From assembly GCA_002343075.1 (NCBI GenBank), contig DDRH01000051.1, forward strand, positions 18,484-82,483: a stretch of 64,000 bases of DNA. Direction: 5' to 3'. The position numbers and the translations under genes were made by a program. The notes under the pieces are model-generated. The model saw only the letters and a program-made list of their open reading frames with translations. It had not been told where the DNA came from and searched no databases. This stretch comes from Phycisphaerales bacterium UBA2421 (lineage in GTDB: Bacteria; Planctomycetota; Phycisphaerae; Tepidisphaerales; Tepidisphaeraceae). This document shows positions 52,240 through 62,574 of the stretch, one piece after another. Numbering within the stretch: position 1 is the first letter of the stretch; each line of letters starts with the position of its first letter.

Positions 52240-55200
52240 CTACTTTGACAACACAGCCTGATCGACCCCCGCGTCGGGGAGCGAAGCTGTCCTGCGCCGC
52301 CGCACGAGTTGACCGGCGTCGTCAAGCAGTGAATACGCCACAGGCGTTATTAATAGCGTCACTACCAGCGCCAGACTTTGCCCGCCGATGACGCAGACCG
52401 CCACCGCGCGCCGTTCTTCGGCACCCGGCCCGGTTCCAAGCCAAAGCGGCAGCATGCCCGCCACCAGGGCGAAGGTGGTCATCAAGATCGGCCGCAGGCG
52501 GTCGCGGTTGCCCTGAATGATGGCGTCATATCGATTCATTCCCCGCTCACGAAGCTGGTTGACATGGTCCACCTGCAAAATCGCGTTCTTTTTCACCACG
52601 CCGAAGAGCACAAGTATTCCCAGGGCCGAGTAAAGGTTGAGCTGCTCGCCGGCCAGCCACAGCGAAAGCAGCGCAAACGGAATCGCCACCGGCAGCGAGA
52701 GCAGGATGGTAATCGGATGAACCAGGTGCTCATACTGGCTGGCAAGGATCATGTACATAAAGACGACCGACAGAATCAGGGCGATAATGAACTCGCGATA
52801 GGTTCGTTCAAACTCCCGCCCGGCCCCGCGCACGGTCACAGTGTACGCCGGGGGCATGTTCATTGCTTCGGCTTCGGCGAGCAGCGACTGTGTGCGCTCC
52901 GCCAGCGCGTAGCCGGGCGCGATGGTGCCCCGGACGCGCGCGTCGCGGCTGCGGTCGGTCCGGTCGATTCTGGCGGCGCTGAGCACTGGTTCGAGTGTGG
53001 CGAGATTTCGCAACTCGACAACGCGCCCGGGGTCGCCCGTGAGCAGAAGACCGGGGATTTTGTCGGTTTCGTTGCGATACTGCTCGGCGAGGCGAAGGCG
53101 GACGTCATAATTTTCATTCATCGCCGGGTCGCGGTACCGACTGATCTCCAGATCGCCGCCGACCATGAGGCGCAGGGCCGTGCCGATATCGCGCGTGCTC
53201 ACGCCGAGATCAAATGCCCGCTCTCGATCGATGGTCACGCGCAACTCGGGCTTGGTAAACTTCAGCGTGGTGTCAACATTAATCAGCCCGCCGATGTTTA
53301 TGGCCCTATCGGCGAGTTCGCGGGAGTATCGAGCCAGCTCATTGAGTTCCGGGCCTGAGACCGAGAAATCGATGTCGAAATTGCCCCCGCCGAGGTTGAA
53401 GCTGGGGTAGTTTCGGACGCTGATGGTCACGTCTCGATACTTTCGAAACTCGCGGCGCAGTTTTTGCATCACATCGGTCTGCGAGTAGTTACCGCGCCAG
53501 GCCGCCTTCGGGTCGCCGGCGAAGACGCCTTTGATGAACCGGCTGACGCTCCAGACGCGCTCTTCGTGCGGAGCGATGCGCACATACGCTTCACCCTGAT
53601 TGACCCCGCCGATAAACCCCCCGCCGACGGTAGCGAGTACGGTGCGCACTTCAGGGACGGCGCGCAGGTCGGCCTCCACCTGCTGCATGACGACATCCAT
53701 CGCCGCATAGCTGGCGCTCTCCGGGCCGGTGACGCGAATCTCAAATTCTGCTTCGTCGGCCCCCTGCGGCAGAAATCCCTGCGGGACGAGCTTAAACAGC
53801 GGCCAGGCGGTGGCGATGATTCCGACCGCGACGATCGCCGCCGGGATACGAAATCGCATGGTCGTTCGCAGCATGGCGACGTAAGTAGCATCGATGTATC
53901 GGTAAAACCCGCCCCGGCTGGACTTGGCATGCTCACCGCGGTGGCGTTTAAGCTCCCCGCCGAGCACGCGTGCCGAGAGGGTGGGCGTGAGCACAAAGCT
54001 CACGACCATGCTCACCATCACAGCCACCGCCGCCGTGATGCCGAACTGATACAAAAACCGGCCACTGACCGAGCTCATAAAGCTGACAGGGACAAAGATG
54101 ATCGCGAGGCTGAGCGTGGTAGCCACCACCGCCATCGCAATCTCCTTGGTCCCCTCCAGCGCCGCCTGCATGGGCGACAGGTTTTTTTCTTCCAGAAACC
54201 GAAAGATATTCTCCAGGACCACGATTGCGTCGTCGATGACAATGCCCACCATCAGCACCAGCGCCAGCATCGTTACGCTGTTGAGCGTGAAGCCCATCAC
54301 CCACATCACGGCAAAAGTGCTGATGACCGAAGTGGGAATCGCCAGGCCCGAGATAAGCGTGCTGCGCCAGCTGCGCGTGAAGGCGAACACGACGAGTGAC
54401 GCGAGGATCGAGCCGATGACCAGATGCGTGTTGATTTCGTGAAGCGCGGTGTAGATATAACGACTCTGATCGCGAATCACCTGAAATTGCACGCCCGGAG
54501 GCAGCGCGGGCAGGACGCGCGCCGCATTGACCTTTACCGATTCGATTACCTCGATGGTATTGGCCCCGCTCTGCCGCAAGACTTCCACTGAGACTGACGG
54601 GTTGCCGTTCAACCGAGCGGCCGAGCGCCGTTCTGCGGTGCCGTCGGTGACGGTGGCCACATCGCCCACGCGAACCGGCGCGCCGTTTGGTTCGGCGATG
54701 ACGATCTGCGCAAAATCCGCCGGTTTTTCAATTCGTCCGAGCGTCCGCAGATTCTGTTCGACACCCCCGCCGGTAAGGTTGCCCCCGGGCACTTCGGCAT
54801 TCTGTCTCACAACTGCATCGCGCACGGCGGTGATGGCGATGCCATAGGCGGCCAGCCGGTCGGCATCGACATCGATGTTGATGGTTCGATCCGCCCCGCC
54901 GGTGATCCGCACCTCGCCGACGCCTTTGCTCCGTTCCAGCATCGGCTTGACGGTTTTGTCGGCGAGTTCGGTCAGTTCCCGCACAGAAAGATCGCCGGAT
55001 AGCGCAAACGTAATCACCGGCGAACTGTCATTATCAAACTTCCCGACGGTCGGCGGGTCGGCCTCGTCGGGCAGGCGGCGCGCCACGGTGGCGATCTTGT
55101 CGCGCACGTCCTGCGCAGCGGTTTCGATGTCGCGATCGAGCCGGAATGTGGCGATCACGAACGAATTACCCGAACTGCTGATGCTGCGAAGCTCCTCGAT

Positions 55201-55431
55201 GCCATCGACCGTGTTGACGACTTCTTCGATGCGCTCCGACACTTCGCTTTCAACTTCTTCAGGACTGGCACCCGGCAGCGACGTGCGGACCGTGACCGAC
55301 GGCAGATCCACACTCGGAAGCCTATCAACCCCCAGCGCCAGGAACGCCGCCGCGCCGACAACGACCATGGCAAGAATGATCATGCTGGCAAAGACGGGCC
55401 TGCGAATGAAAAGCTCGATGATTCCGCTCAT
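52240..55431 (-). CDS. RND-family multidrug efflux permease
   Basis: 1063 aa. Starts MSGIIELFIRRPVFASMI, the typical first helix. It has two large periplasmic parts, the motif GIVIDDAIVVLENIFRFLEE with the proton-relay Asp pair, and the second half with QVDHVNQLRERG and GNRDRLRPILMTT. About 12 membrane segments. It exports drugs or lipophiles with proton import as a trimer. Normally it needs a membrane-fusion protein and outer channel; neither is next to it. The ATG at 55431 is preferred over an 81-nt longer frame. Confidence 0.95.
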   Translation of the reverse strand: MSGIIELFIRRPVFASMIILAMVVVGAAAFLALGVDRLPSVDLPSVTVRTSLPGASPEEVESEVSERIEEVVNTVDGIEELRSISSSGNSFVIATFRLDRDIETAAQDVRDKIATVARRLPDEADPPTVGKFDNDSSPVITFALSGDLSVRELTELADKTVKPMLERSKGVGEVRITGGADRTINIDVDADRLAAYGIAITAVRDAVVRQNAEVPGGNLTGGGVEQNLRTLGRIEKPADFAQIVIAEPNGAPVRVGDVATVTDGTAERRSAARLNGNPSVSVEVLRQSGANTIEVIESVKVNAARVLPALPPGVQFQVIRDQSRYIYTALHEINTHLVIGSILASLVVFAFTRSWRSTLISGLAIPTSVISTFAVMWVMGFTLNSVTMLALVLMVGIVIDDAIVVLENIFRFLEEKNLSPMQAALEGTKEIAMAVVATTLSLAIIFVPVSFMSSVSGRFLYQFGITAAVAVMVSMVVSFVLTPTLSARVLGGELKRHRGEHAKSSRGGFYRYIDATYVAMLRTTMRFRIPAAIVAVGIIATAWPLFKLVPQGFLPQGADEAEFEIRVTGPESASYAAMDVVMQQVEADLRAVPEVRTVLATVGGGFIGGVNQGEAYVRIAPHEERVWSVSRFIKGVFAGDPKAAWRGNYSQTDVMQKLRREFRKYRDVTISVRNYPSFNLGGGNFDIDFSVSGPELNELARYSRELADRAINIGGLINVDTTLKFTKPELRVTIDRERAFDLGVSTRDIGTALRLMVGGDLEISRYRDPAMNENYDVRLRLAEQYRNETDKIPGLLLTGDPGRVVELRNLATLEPVLSAARIDRTDRSRDARVRGTIAPGYALAERTQSLLAEAEAMNMPPAYTVTVRGAGREFERTYREFIIALILSVVFMYMILASQYEHLVHPITILLSLPVAIPFALLSLWLAGEQLNLYSALGILVLFGVVKKNAILQVDHVNQLRERGMNRYDAIIQGNRDRLRPILMTTFALVAGMLPLWLGTGPGAEERRAVAVCVIGGQSLALVVTLLITPVAYSLLDDAGQLVRRRRTASLPDAGVDQAVLSK

Positions 55432-55552
55432 GTGGCGAGACGTCTCCCAGCGATGCCGGCAGGCAATCCCCCGAACGGCGTCGAAACCGTCGTCCGGCAG
55501 ACCATGCCCCAAAGCAAATGATTGTTCGCCCGCCGCGGGAGAAGGTCAATCT

Positions 55553-56434
55553 TCACGGGCTTACTTTTTCCACCGGCGGCAGGGCTTTGCCGTCGATCGT
55601 CCAGAGGAAACCAATTGCCTGGCGGGCCTTCGGCGGGACAAACAGGGTCGCGATGAAGCGGGCGACGGGCCGGCCGATGAATCCGCCGAGCAGCATGAAG
55701 CCCATCTGAGAAACTGCCGCGCATGCGATGACGATAAAACAGATCGACATATTGGCGGATTCATCACCGCGAGAGGCTTCGTCAATCTGGAAAATCAGCC
55801 CGACGATAAGCCCCGCCAGCAGTGGAATCATCAGTGCGAGCCAAAACCGCCGCCGGGGCACGTGCCAGAGAAGCGTCGCCAGCAGCCCGCCGAAGACGGT
55901 GGGGGCAAGATTCATGAAGAAAAGTACAACGGCGACTTCAAGTCGATCGCGAAACACGTCACTCGTCGGCCGCCAGACGCGCTGCCAGCGCGGCGTCGGT
56001 CCAACCACGGGCTTACCCGTGTCGGCCGACACCCAGATGGTTGCCTGCTGCTGCGGGTCCCACTGCCGGTAGGCATTGACGCCCTCGGGGCTGATGTAAT
56101 CGCCGCGGGTCAGGCTTTCAACATAGCCCACTTGCAACCCGGCCAGCCCCATTCCTGAAAAGAAAATCAGGCCGGCGAGAAACAGGCACCACAGCAGAAT
56201 GAGAATGGAGGAAAATCGAGTCAGCCAGACCCGCTGCGCGTTGCTCGCCACGCCCGCCGGCTGAAAACGGCCACACTCGGGGCAGCGTACGATGAGAATG
56301 CCCAGGCGCGCGTCACGTTCGACGCGCTGACTGTGGAGGTTGTAGCCGCACTGATCGCAAAACAGATCGGCCTCGATGCGCGCATGCGCCGCCAACGGGC
56401 GCAGCGGGGGGAAGTTGGTTTCGGTGTCGGTCAC
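55553..56434 (-). CDS. Membrane protein with N-terminal zinc ribbon
   Basis: 293 aa. Two CxxC knuckles (CDQCGYN and CPECGR) lie at residues about 26-53. Four membrane helices follow (ILILLWCLFLAGLIFF; VVLFFMNLAPTVFGGLL; LALMIPLLAGLIVGLIF; ICFIVIACAAVSQMGFMLL). No family recognised, but zinc-ribbon membrane proteins of this kind are common in planctomycetes. It starts 30 nt from the aminotransferase stop. Confidence 0.75.
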   Translation of the reverse strand: MTDTETNFPPLRPLAAHARIEADLFCDQCGYNLHSQRVERDARLGILIVRCPECGRFQPAGVASNAQRVWLTRFSSILILLWCLFLAGLIFFSGMGLAGLQVGYVESLTRGDYISPEGVNAYRQWDPQQQATIWVSADTGKPVVGPTPRWQRVWRPTSDVFRDRLEVAVVLFFMNLAPTVFGGLLATLLWHVPRRRFWLALMIPLLAGLIVGLIFQIDEASRGDESANMSICFIVIACAAVSQMGFMLLGGFIGRPVARFIATLFVPPKARQAIGFLWTIDGKALPPVEKVSP

Positions 56435-56464
56435 AATCGCTCATTGACGGTCCGAGCCGGCAAT

Positions 56465-57688
56465 CTACTTTTTCCGCGCGGCTTTCCGGGGCAAAAGCGC
56501 ACGTTGCAGGTTGCGCATCGCCTGTTCAAGCCGCTGTTCGTTTTCGACCAGGGCAACGCGCACCCAGGTTTCGCCCTGCTCGCCGAACGCCCTGCCGGGT
56601 GCCAGGGCGACTTTGGCATCGTCCATCATTTTCAGACAAAACTCGATCGTCCCCCCGCCGGCGCTGGCGAGGTGAGCGTCGGCGATTTTTGCCCAGACGA
56701 ACATGCCGGCGCGCGGGCGGTCGTAAATCCAGCCGAGCCGGTCAAGTCCGCGGCAGACAACCTCGCGGCGCTTCTGATAAATCTCGCTTTGCAGGTCGGG
56801 TGTCTTCCCGGCCTGACGGAGGGCGATGACGCTGGCAATCCAGACGGGCGCGAAGTGGCCATAATCGTAATAGCCCTTGATCGTCGCCAGCGCCTTCACC
56901 ATTTCCTTGTTGCCGCAGCAAAACCCGACGCGCCAGCCGGCCATGTTAAAGCTCTTGCTCATGGTCGTGAACTCGACGCCTATCTCCTTTGCTCCCTCGG
57001 CGGCGAGAAAGCTTGGAGCTTTGTAGCCGTCGAAGTTGATTTCGCCGTATGCGTAATCCGAGAGAACCATCACGCCGTGCCTGCGGCAGAGATCGATGGC
57101 TTTGGTCCAGAATGCCGGGTCGATGGTCATTCCGGTCGGGTTGTGGGGGTAATTGAATATCGCCAGCTTTGGCTTGGGGTATAGCCCGGCGATAGTCTGT
57201 TCAATGTTGCTCAAAAACCGGTCATCATTACCCAGCGGGACGCGCAAAACGTTGGCACCAGCCATCGCCGGCGCGTAGAGGTGTGCGGGAAAGGCCGGAT
57301 CGGGCACAATCGCCGTATCGCCCGGGCCCAGCAGCGCCAGGCAAAGATGGCTGAAACCCTCTTTGCTACCAATGGTTACGATAACTTCGGTCTCGGGGTC
57401 GAGAGTCACGCCGAACTTGTCGCGGTACCGTTTGGCCACTTCTTTGCGCAGCCCGGCGATGCCGTTTGAAATGCTGTAACGGTGGTTACGTGGATCGCGG
57501 GCGGCCTCGGCGAGTTTGGCGACTACTGCGTCGGGAGTGGGGTCGGTGGGGTTGCCCATTCCCAGATCGATGATATCCACCCCCGCCACGCGCTTCTCAT
57601 ACTTCATCTTGTTGATGCGCCCGAACAAGTACGGCGGGAGACGCGCGATGCGGTTACTCGGCTCGATAATGAAGGGAGATGGGAGCAT
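56465..57688 (-). CDS. Class I/II aminotransferase (AlaC-like)
   Basis: 407 aa. PLP enzyme, fold type I: DLGMGNPTDPTP near the start, FNYPHNPTG, LSDYAYGEINFDG and the PLP lysine in TMSKSFNMAGWR. The AlaC-like context suggests glutamate-pyruvate or a related transamination; LL-diaminopimelate aminotransferases look alike, so the substrate is open. The ATG at 57688 starts MLPSPFIIEPSNRIARLPPYLFG, typical for the family. Confidence 0.9.
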   Translation of the reverse strand: MLPSPFIIEPSNRIARLPPYLFGRINKMKYEKRVAGVDIIDLGMGNPTDPTPDAVVAKLAEAARDPRNHRYSISNGIAGLRKEVAKRYRDKFGVTLDPETEVIVTIGSKEGFSHLCLALLGPGDTAIVPDPAFPAHLYAPAMAGANVLRVPLGNDDRFLSNIEQTIAGLYPKPKLAIFNYPHNPTGMTIDPAFWTKAIDLCRRHGVMVLSDYAYGEINFDGYKAPSFLAAEGAKEIGVEFTTMSKSFNMAGWRVGFCCGNKEMVKALATIKGYYDYGHFAPVWIASVIALRQAGKTPDLQSEIYQKRREVVCRGLDRLGWIYDRPRAGMFVWAKIADAHLASAGGGTIEFCLKMMDDAKVALAPGRAFGEQGETWVRVALVENEQRLEQAMRNLQRALLPRKAARKK

Positions 57689-57757
57689 GATGGACAGAGA
57701 AACTGACGGCGATAGCACGGCGAGTACAACGACAGCGGAGCGGGTTAGCCGTGTCTC

Positions 57758-58885
57758 CTACTTCGGCTGCGACGCGGGCAGGTCGGGAATCGCCTGCTGA
57801 GTTGCCGACTTTTCGCGCTCGCGTTCGAGTTCTTTCCTTACTTCGTCTCTGCCGCGCACCTGCGCTTCGCGGCGTTTCTGCTCCTCGATGTACTGCTGTC
57901 GCAATGTCGGCTCCATGATCACCAGCGACTTCGAGGCGCGATCGCTCAATTGTGCGCGAAGGTCCTGCGATAGCTGTTGAATCAGCCCCTCTTCAAGGTC
58001 TTCGCGGATGCTCGCCTTCACTTCCTCAAACTTAATCACCTTCGGCGGGATGCGCTCGATCAGTTGAATCAGGTGATACTGATTATCGGCCTGCACAGGG
58101 TTGGACACGTCTCCCTTGTTCTTCAAGGCAAACGCTGCATCCTTGAACGATGCGGGATATTGCGAATTGAGCGTAAATGGCCGCACCTCCCCACCCAGCG
58201 CCGCGGTCAGGGAATTGCGGCTTAGCGCCCGCGCCACCGTCTCAAAGCTCTCGCCGGCGTCGAGGCGGCGCTTGGCTTCGCCGATTTCCTGCAGGTTGGC
58301 AACCGCGATATGCCGCACATGCACCTTCTCGCCATAGAGCTGCATGAATGCCGTGTTCAACTGTTCATCTTGAATCGCACCCGCGGCCTTCGGCTCGCAC
58401 ACCTTGCGAAGCGTCGCGTTGGTCTCCATCAGCAGGTTCCACTCCAGCAGGCTCATGTTTCGACGTTCGAGAAACTGAGCGAGCAAGCCGGGATAGTCGT
58501 CCTTCTCGGCATTCTGATCGCGAAACATGCGGTCGAGCGTGCGCGCTGTTTCCGCCTCAACATCCGACGGCGAGACCACGATCTTCGCAATCTTCGCTTC
58601 CTGCCGGACCATTTCGAGTTGCACGAGGCTCAGAAGCAACTGAAGGCCGTGGGCTTCGATCAGCGGCTGCAAGAGCTGTTCGCGGGTGATGGTTGCCGCG
58701 CCCACCCTCGCCACGGGCGCCCCGGGGTTGGCCAGTGCCGGCTTGGAATCGTGCGCGGCGGCGGGGGCAACCTCTGCGGGTGGGGGTTGGCGCGCCGGCG
58801 CGCCTTCTGTCGATGAGGACGCGCACCCCGACACCGAAAAGACCGCCGCCGAGATGCACCCTAACATTAAGCACTTTTTGCGCAC
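57758..58885 (-). CDS. PpiC/SurA-type peptidyl-prolyl isomerase lipoprotein
   Basis: 375 aa. A lipobox (FSVSGC) follows a short signal peptide, so it is probably lipid-anchored. A Pro/Ala-rich spacer, a SurA-like N-terminal helical chaperone part, and one parvulin domain (VHVRHIAVANLQ... to LIQLIERI, about 190-285) can be seen. It would assist folding of exported proteins. The C-terminus is a charged helix. It follows nothing obvious and is divergent from the phosphodiesterase gene. Confidence 0.88.
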   Translation of the reverse strand: MRKKCLMLGCISAAVFSVSGCASSSTEGAPARQPPPAEVAPAAAHDSKPALANPGAPVARVGAATITREQLLQPLIEAHGLQLLLSLVQLEMVRQEAKIAKIVVSPSDVEAETARTLDRMFRDQNAEKDDYPGLLAQFLERRNMSLLEWNLLMETNATLRKVCEPKAAGAIQDEQLNTAFMQLYGEKVHVRHIAVANLQEIGEAKRRLDAGESFETVARALSRNSLTAALGGEVRPFTLNSQYPASFKDAAFALKNKGDVSNPVQADNQYHLIQLIERIPPKVIKFEEVKASIREDLEEGLIQQLSQDLRAQLSDRASKSLVIMEPTLRQQYIEEQKRREAQVRGRDEVRKELEREREKSATQQAIPDLPASQPK

Positions 58886-58979
58886 GCATTACTCCATGAG
58901 ATAAAGTGGCGCGCAGTATCGAAGCGTTTCCTCAAGGCGTCAAGTTGCCCACGACTTGCCGCCCGGCTACAACCCTGCC

Positions 58980-59966
58980 ATGGCCCCCTTCCGTCTCGTT
59001 GTGGCAATCATCGTACTGTATCTGGCCCTGCCGGTCAGAGGGCAGCCATCTTCGGCACCGGCTGATTCCAGCCAGCAAGCCATCGATCGCCGGCATGTTC
59101 TGATCATCAGCATCGACGGGCTGCGGCCAGACATCATGCTTCGCGCCAACACGCCCAACCTGCGCAAGCTGATGAACCGTGGCAGCTTCAGCATGTGGGC
59201 CAAAACCACGCCGCAGTCGATCACCCTGCCGTCGCATGTGAGCATGGTCACCGGCGTCAACCCCAACGCGCACGGAATTCAGTGGAACAGCGATCTCCCG
59301 CTTGCCAAGCCCGTTTTTTCGAGTTATCCGACACTCTTCCAGTTGGCCAAACGCGCCGGCTACAGCACAGCGCTTGTCACTGGCAAGAGCAAGCTTGTAT
59401 CGCTCACCCCGCCGGAATCGCTGGACTGGAGTTGGGTTTCGCCTGATTCATCTTCAGACGATTCGACCGTCGCCGAACGGGCCATCGAACTCTACTCGCG
59501 AAACAGGCCGGACGTGTTTTTTGTTCACTTTCCGACAACAGATAATGTGGGCCACGCCATTGGTTGGGGAACTGACGAGCAATTGAATGCGGTTGAGGCG
59601 GCCGATGCCGCCGTCGGGCGGATTATCGACTCCATCGAGCCGGCGCAAAGAACGGGATCAACGCTCATCATCATCTCGGCCGACCACGGCGGGGCCGGGC
59701 GAACCCACGGCACGGAAGACGCCCGCAGCCGGTACATTCCCTGGATAGCGGTGGGTCCCGGCGTGCGGGCAAACTACGACCTGACCCGTTTCGGTGCCAA
59801 CCACGAGGTGCAGACCTACGATACCTTCTCAACGGCATGCTATTTCTTAAACATCACCCCGCCGAAGCGCGTGGAAGGCAAGCCCATTCGCGAAATGTTT
59901 GACGATGCCGAGTTGACCCGACCCGACGCCCCCAAGCCGCGGCTGCCGACGACTCAGGAGCATTGA
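58980..59966 (+). CDS. Alkaline-phosphatase-superfamily phosphodiesterase (secreted)
   Basis: 328 aa. A signal peptide (LVVAIIVLYLALPVRG) is followed by the metal-site motifs SIDGLRPD, the Thr nucleophile region SITLPSH, FPTTDNVGH and SADHGG. Ligand order fits ectonucleotide pyrophosphatase/phosphodiesterase proteins. It would hydrolyse a phosphodiester or phosphonate outside the membrane. It precedes acpS by 41 nt. Confidence 0.87.
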   Translation: MAPFRLVVAIIVLYLALPVRGQPSSAPADSSQQAIDRRHVLIISIDGLRPDIMLRANTPNLRKLMNRGSFSMWAKTTPQSITLPSHVSMVTGVNPNAHGIQWNSDLPLAKPVFSSYPTLFQLAKRAGYSTALVTGKSKLVSLTPPESLDWSWVSPDSSSDDSTVAERAIELYSRNRPDVFFVHFPTTDNVGHAIGWGTDEQLNAVEAADAAVGRIIDSIEPAQRTGSTLIIISADHGGAGRTHGTEDARSRYIPWIAVGPGVRANYDLTRFGANHEVQTYDTFSTACYFLNITPPKRVEGKPIREMFDDAELTRPDAPKPRLPTTQEH

Positions 59967-60007
59967 GTCCATTCGACAATCTTCACCCAACTTCCGACAA
60001 TCCTGCC

Positions 60008-60391
60008 ATGATCGTCGGCCACGGAATTGACATCGTTGAAATCGGCCGCGTGAAGAAGCTGGTCGAGACGCACGGACAACACTTTCTCGACCGCTGCTTC
60101 ACGCCCGGCGAGCAGGCGTATTGCGCCGCGCGTCCGAAGCGTTACTACGAACACCTCTGCGGGCGATTTGCAGCGAAGGAGGCCATTCTCAAGGCGCTGG
60201 GCACGGGCTGGCGCAAGGGAATTGCCTGGACAGACATGGAGATTCTTAACGCCCCCACCGGCCAGCCGGGCGTCACGCTCACCGGCGAATGCGCCAAGCT
60301 GGCGGCGGAGATGAACATCAACCGGTGGCTGGTCAGCATCAGCCATATCGAAACCCACGCCACCGCAAGCGCCATCGGCACGCGCGACTGA
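60008..60391 (+). CDS. acpS: Holo-[acyl-carrier-protein] synthase
   Basis: 127 aa, the usual size. It begins MIVGHGIDIVEIGRV with the Mg-binding Asp, and has the second motif RFAAKEAILKALGTG with the Glu and Lys. It attaches phosphopantetheine from CoA to acyl carrier protein. Transcribed with the phosphodiesterase and perhaps the hydrolase. Confidence 0.95.
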   Translation: MIVGHGIDIVEIGRVKKLVETHGQHFLDRCFTPGEQAYCAARPKRYYEHLCGRFAAKEAILKALGTGWRKGIAWTDMEILNAPTGQPGVTLTGECAKLAAEMNINRWLVSISHIETHATASAIGTRD

Positions 60392-60440
60392 ATCGCCGCA
60401 CCTATCCAAACGCACGCGAGTTGCGGCTAAGCTTGGCATT

Positions 60441-61220
60441 ATGACGATCATCGAAGATCCACCGGCCGATCTCCAGACCCCCTCCGGGCATATGCGCACT
60501 TACACGTTTCGCCCGGGCAACGAAGGGCGATATCCGGGAGTCGTGCTGTTCAGCGAAATTTTTCAAGTGACACAGCCGGTGCGAAGAATCGCCGCCACGC
60601 TCGCCGGCAACGGCTATCTCGTGGCAGTGCCAGAGATTTTTCATGAATTGGTCGCAGCGCCCGGCACCGTCATAGGCTACGACGCCGCTGCGCTCGGAAA
60701 CCAGTGCAAGATTGATAAGCCGGTCGCCTCCTACGACTCCGACGCGCGGGCCGCCCTCGACTATCTCGCGACGCACGCGCAATGCACAGGCCGGCTCGGT
60801 ACGATGGGGATCTGCATTGGGGGGCATCTGGCAGCGCGGTGTGCCATGCAGCCGGATGTCTCGGCGGCGGCGTGCTTTTATGCCACGGACATTCACAAAC
60901 GGTCACTCGGAAAGGGAATGAACGACGACACTCTCGATCGGCTGAAGGAAATCAAAGGCGAGCTGCTGATGATCTTCGGCCGGCAAGATCCACACATACC
61001 CACCGACGGCCGGCGGGTCATTTACGACGCGCTCGCCGCAGCCGAGATCAACTTTACCTGGCATGAGTTCAATGCCCAACACGCATTTATGCGAGACGAG
61101 GGGCATCGATATGACCCCCAGTTGGCACAAATGTGCTTCGGCATGGTCTTCACGCTATTTGCCCGGCAGCTTGGGTCCAATCAACCAGCCGCCCCGCGGA
61201 TGGATAAGAGTGGCTGTTGA
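60441..61220 (+). CDS. Dienelactone hydrolase-family alpha/beta hydrolase
   Basis: 259 aa. The nucleophile elbow is GICIGGH (Cys, about residue 122), the acid is in GRQDPHIP, the base in NAQHAF. This Cys-Asp-His triad defines the dienelactone hydrolase family. Substrate unknown. It starts 49 nt after acpS. Confidence 0.92.
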   Translation: MTIIEDPPADLQTPSGHMRTYTFRPGNEGRYPGVVLFSEIFQVTQPVRRIAATLAGNGYLVAVPEIFHELVAAPGTVIGYDAAALGNQCKIDKPVASYDSDARAALDYLATHAQCTGRLGTMGICIGGHLAARCAMQPDVSAAACFYATDIHKRSLGKGMNDDTLDRLKEIKGELLMIFGRQDPHIPTDGRRVIYDALAAAEINFTWHEFNAQHAFMRDEGHRYDPQLAQMCFGMVFTLFARQLGSNQPAAPRMDKSGC

Positions 61221-61227
61221 GGGGCGC

Positions 61228-62574
61228 TTAACCCGCCAGGTCGTCGTACAACCGCTGCTCATCGGTGGAGAGGGTCGTCCCCGCGCCCGGCGGGGTTGCT
61301 TCTGACAGCTCGATCTCGCCGCGCATTTTGGCGACAGCCTCTTCAAACCTCGTCGCATCGATGGCGACCTGTTCGGCATCGACATCAACGAGCGACTCCC
61401 CCCGCTGCAATCGGTCGAGGGTGGCAACATAGTCGTCCAGGGCGTCGATTTGCGCATTGAGCACGCGAATCAGCCCCTGCCGGCGCTCCAGTTGCTTCCT
61501 CACGAAAAACAACTGTGCCACGGCCCGGCGGCGGGCCGGGTCGCTGGTGGCTTCGCGGAACTGGTCTCGCAGATAGCCGTCCTTCTTTTCGAGAAGCTGC
61601 ATCTCGTCATCAACGCCATCCCGCTGGGCGACGATGGCGGCCTTTCTCTCGGCGAAAAATGCGTGCTTCTTCTCGGCGGTGGCTTTGCCCGAAAAGACTG
61701 ACTTGATTCGCGCTGCCAGCGGATTGGCGTTGCCCGTGGTCGTGCCGGTCGGATTGGCTCCCTCACGGTAGAGCACGATCCGGCCATCCAGCCGCTTGGC
61801 TGTCAGCCCTTTGTTGGTGCGCGCGAGAGCCTTCAACTCATCTTCGACAATTGCAAGCGGCAACATCGTCGATTGCACGACAGCATCCGCACCAATACCC
61901 GTGGTGGCCAGCGCTTGATCCAACTGCTTCACACGATCGCGCACCCGGGTTCGCTTCTCGGCCTCGCCTTCAGGATCGAGCAGGTCATTGAGCGCCTTCG
62001 TCTCGGCGGGGCCCCAGATGCTGTAGCCGCCGGCGGAGTTCGGTTCGATGAGGATCAATGTGCGGCTGGCAACGCGCTCGGCAAGATCGTGACTCTCGAC
62101 CGAAAACCCACCCGTTGAGAGCAGGATGAGCGTCAGCGGCCCGCTGTCGGGTTTGTTTTCTTCCAGGATGCGATTGACCTCGGCAACCGTCATCGGCTTC
62201 ACTGCCTCGCCGCGCACCAGTTGCTTGATCGGCGAGACGCAAACCACTCGCAGCCGGGCAACCACCGAACTGAAGACCACCATTTTTGCGCGGCTGAAGG
62301 CGACATCCATCACTGCACCCTGCGGGAGACTGCCCAGGCCGGTGGAGTCTTCCCGGGCAAACTGCGACACGATCTTCCGCACCTCGGCGGCGCGATCGGA
62401 CATCGAAATCGAACGGCGGTAGTTCGACGCGGGTCGGGTGCCCTCGGCAGTGTCGATGCGCAGCTTGGGGTTATCCAGCAACCGCTCGACATGCCCCATG
62501 AGCTTGCTCTCAGCCCGGCGATGCGATGCAACTGGCACGGGCGCTGCCGCCTCGTGGTCAGGGTTTGGGGTCAT
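61228..62574 (-). CDS. Hypothetical coiled-coil protein
   Basis: 448 aa. Starts MTPNPDHEAAAPVP. An alpha/beta part (about 60-250, with ARLRVVCVSPIKQ and LTLILLSTGGFSVESH) precedes a charged coiled coil (about 310-430). No family recognised. The ATG at 62574 lies within the upstream microprotein gene, so they are probably coupled. Confidence 0.75.
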   Translation of the reverse strand: MTPNPDHEAAAPVPVASHRRAESKLMGHVERLLDNPKLRIDTAEGTRPASNYRRSISMSDRAAEVRKIVSQFAREDSTGLGSLPQGAVMDVAFSRAKMVVFSSVVARLRVVCVSPIKQLVRGEAVKPMTVAEVNRILEENKPDSGPLTLILLSTGGFSVESHDLAERVASRTLILIEPNSAGGYSIWGPAETKALNDLLDPEGEAEKRTRVRDRVKQLDQALATTGIGADAVVQSTMLPLAIVEDELKALARTNKGLTAKRLDGRIVLYREGANPTGTTTGNANPLAARIKSVFSGKATAEKKHAFFAERKAAIVAQRDGVDDEMQLLEKKDGYLRDQFREATSDPARRRAVAQLFFVRKQLERRQGLIRVLNAQIDALDDYVATLDRLQRGESLVDVDAEQVAIDATRFEEAVAKMRGEIELSEATPPGAGTTLSTDEQRLYDDLAG

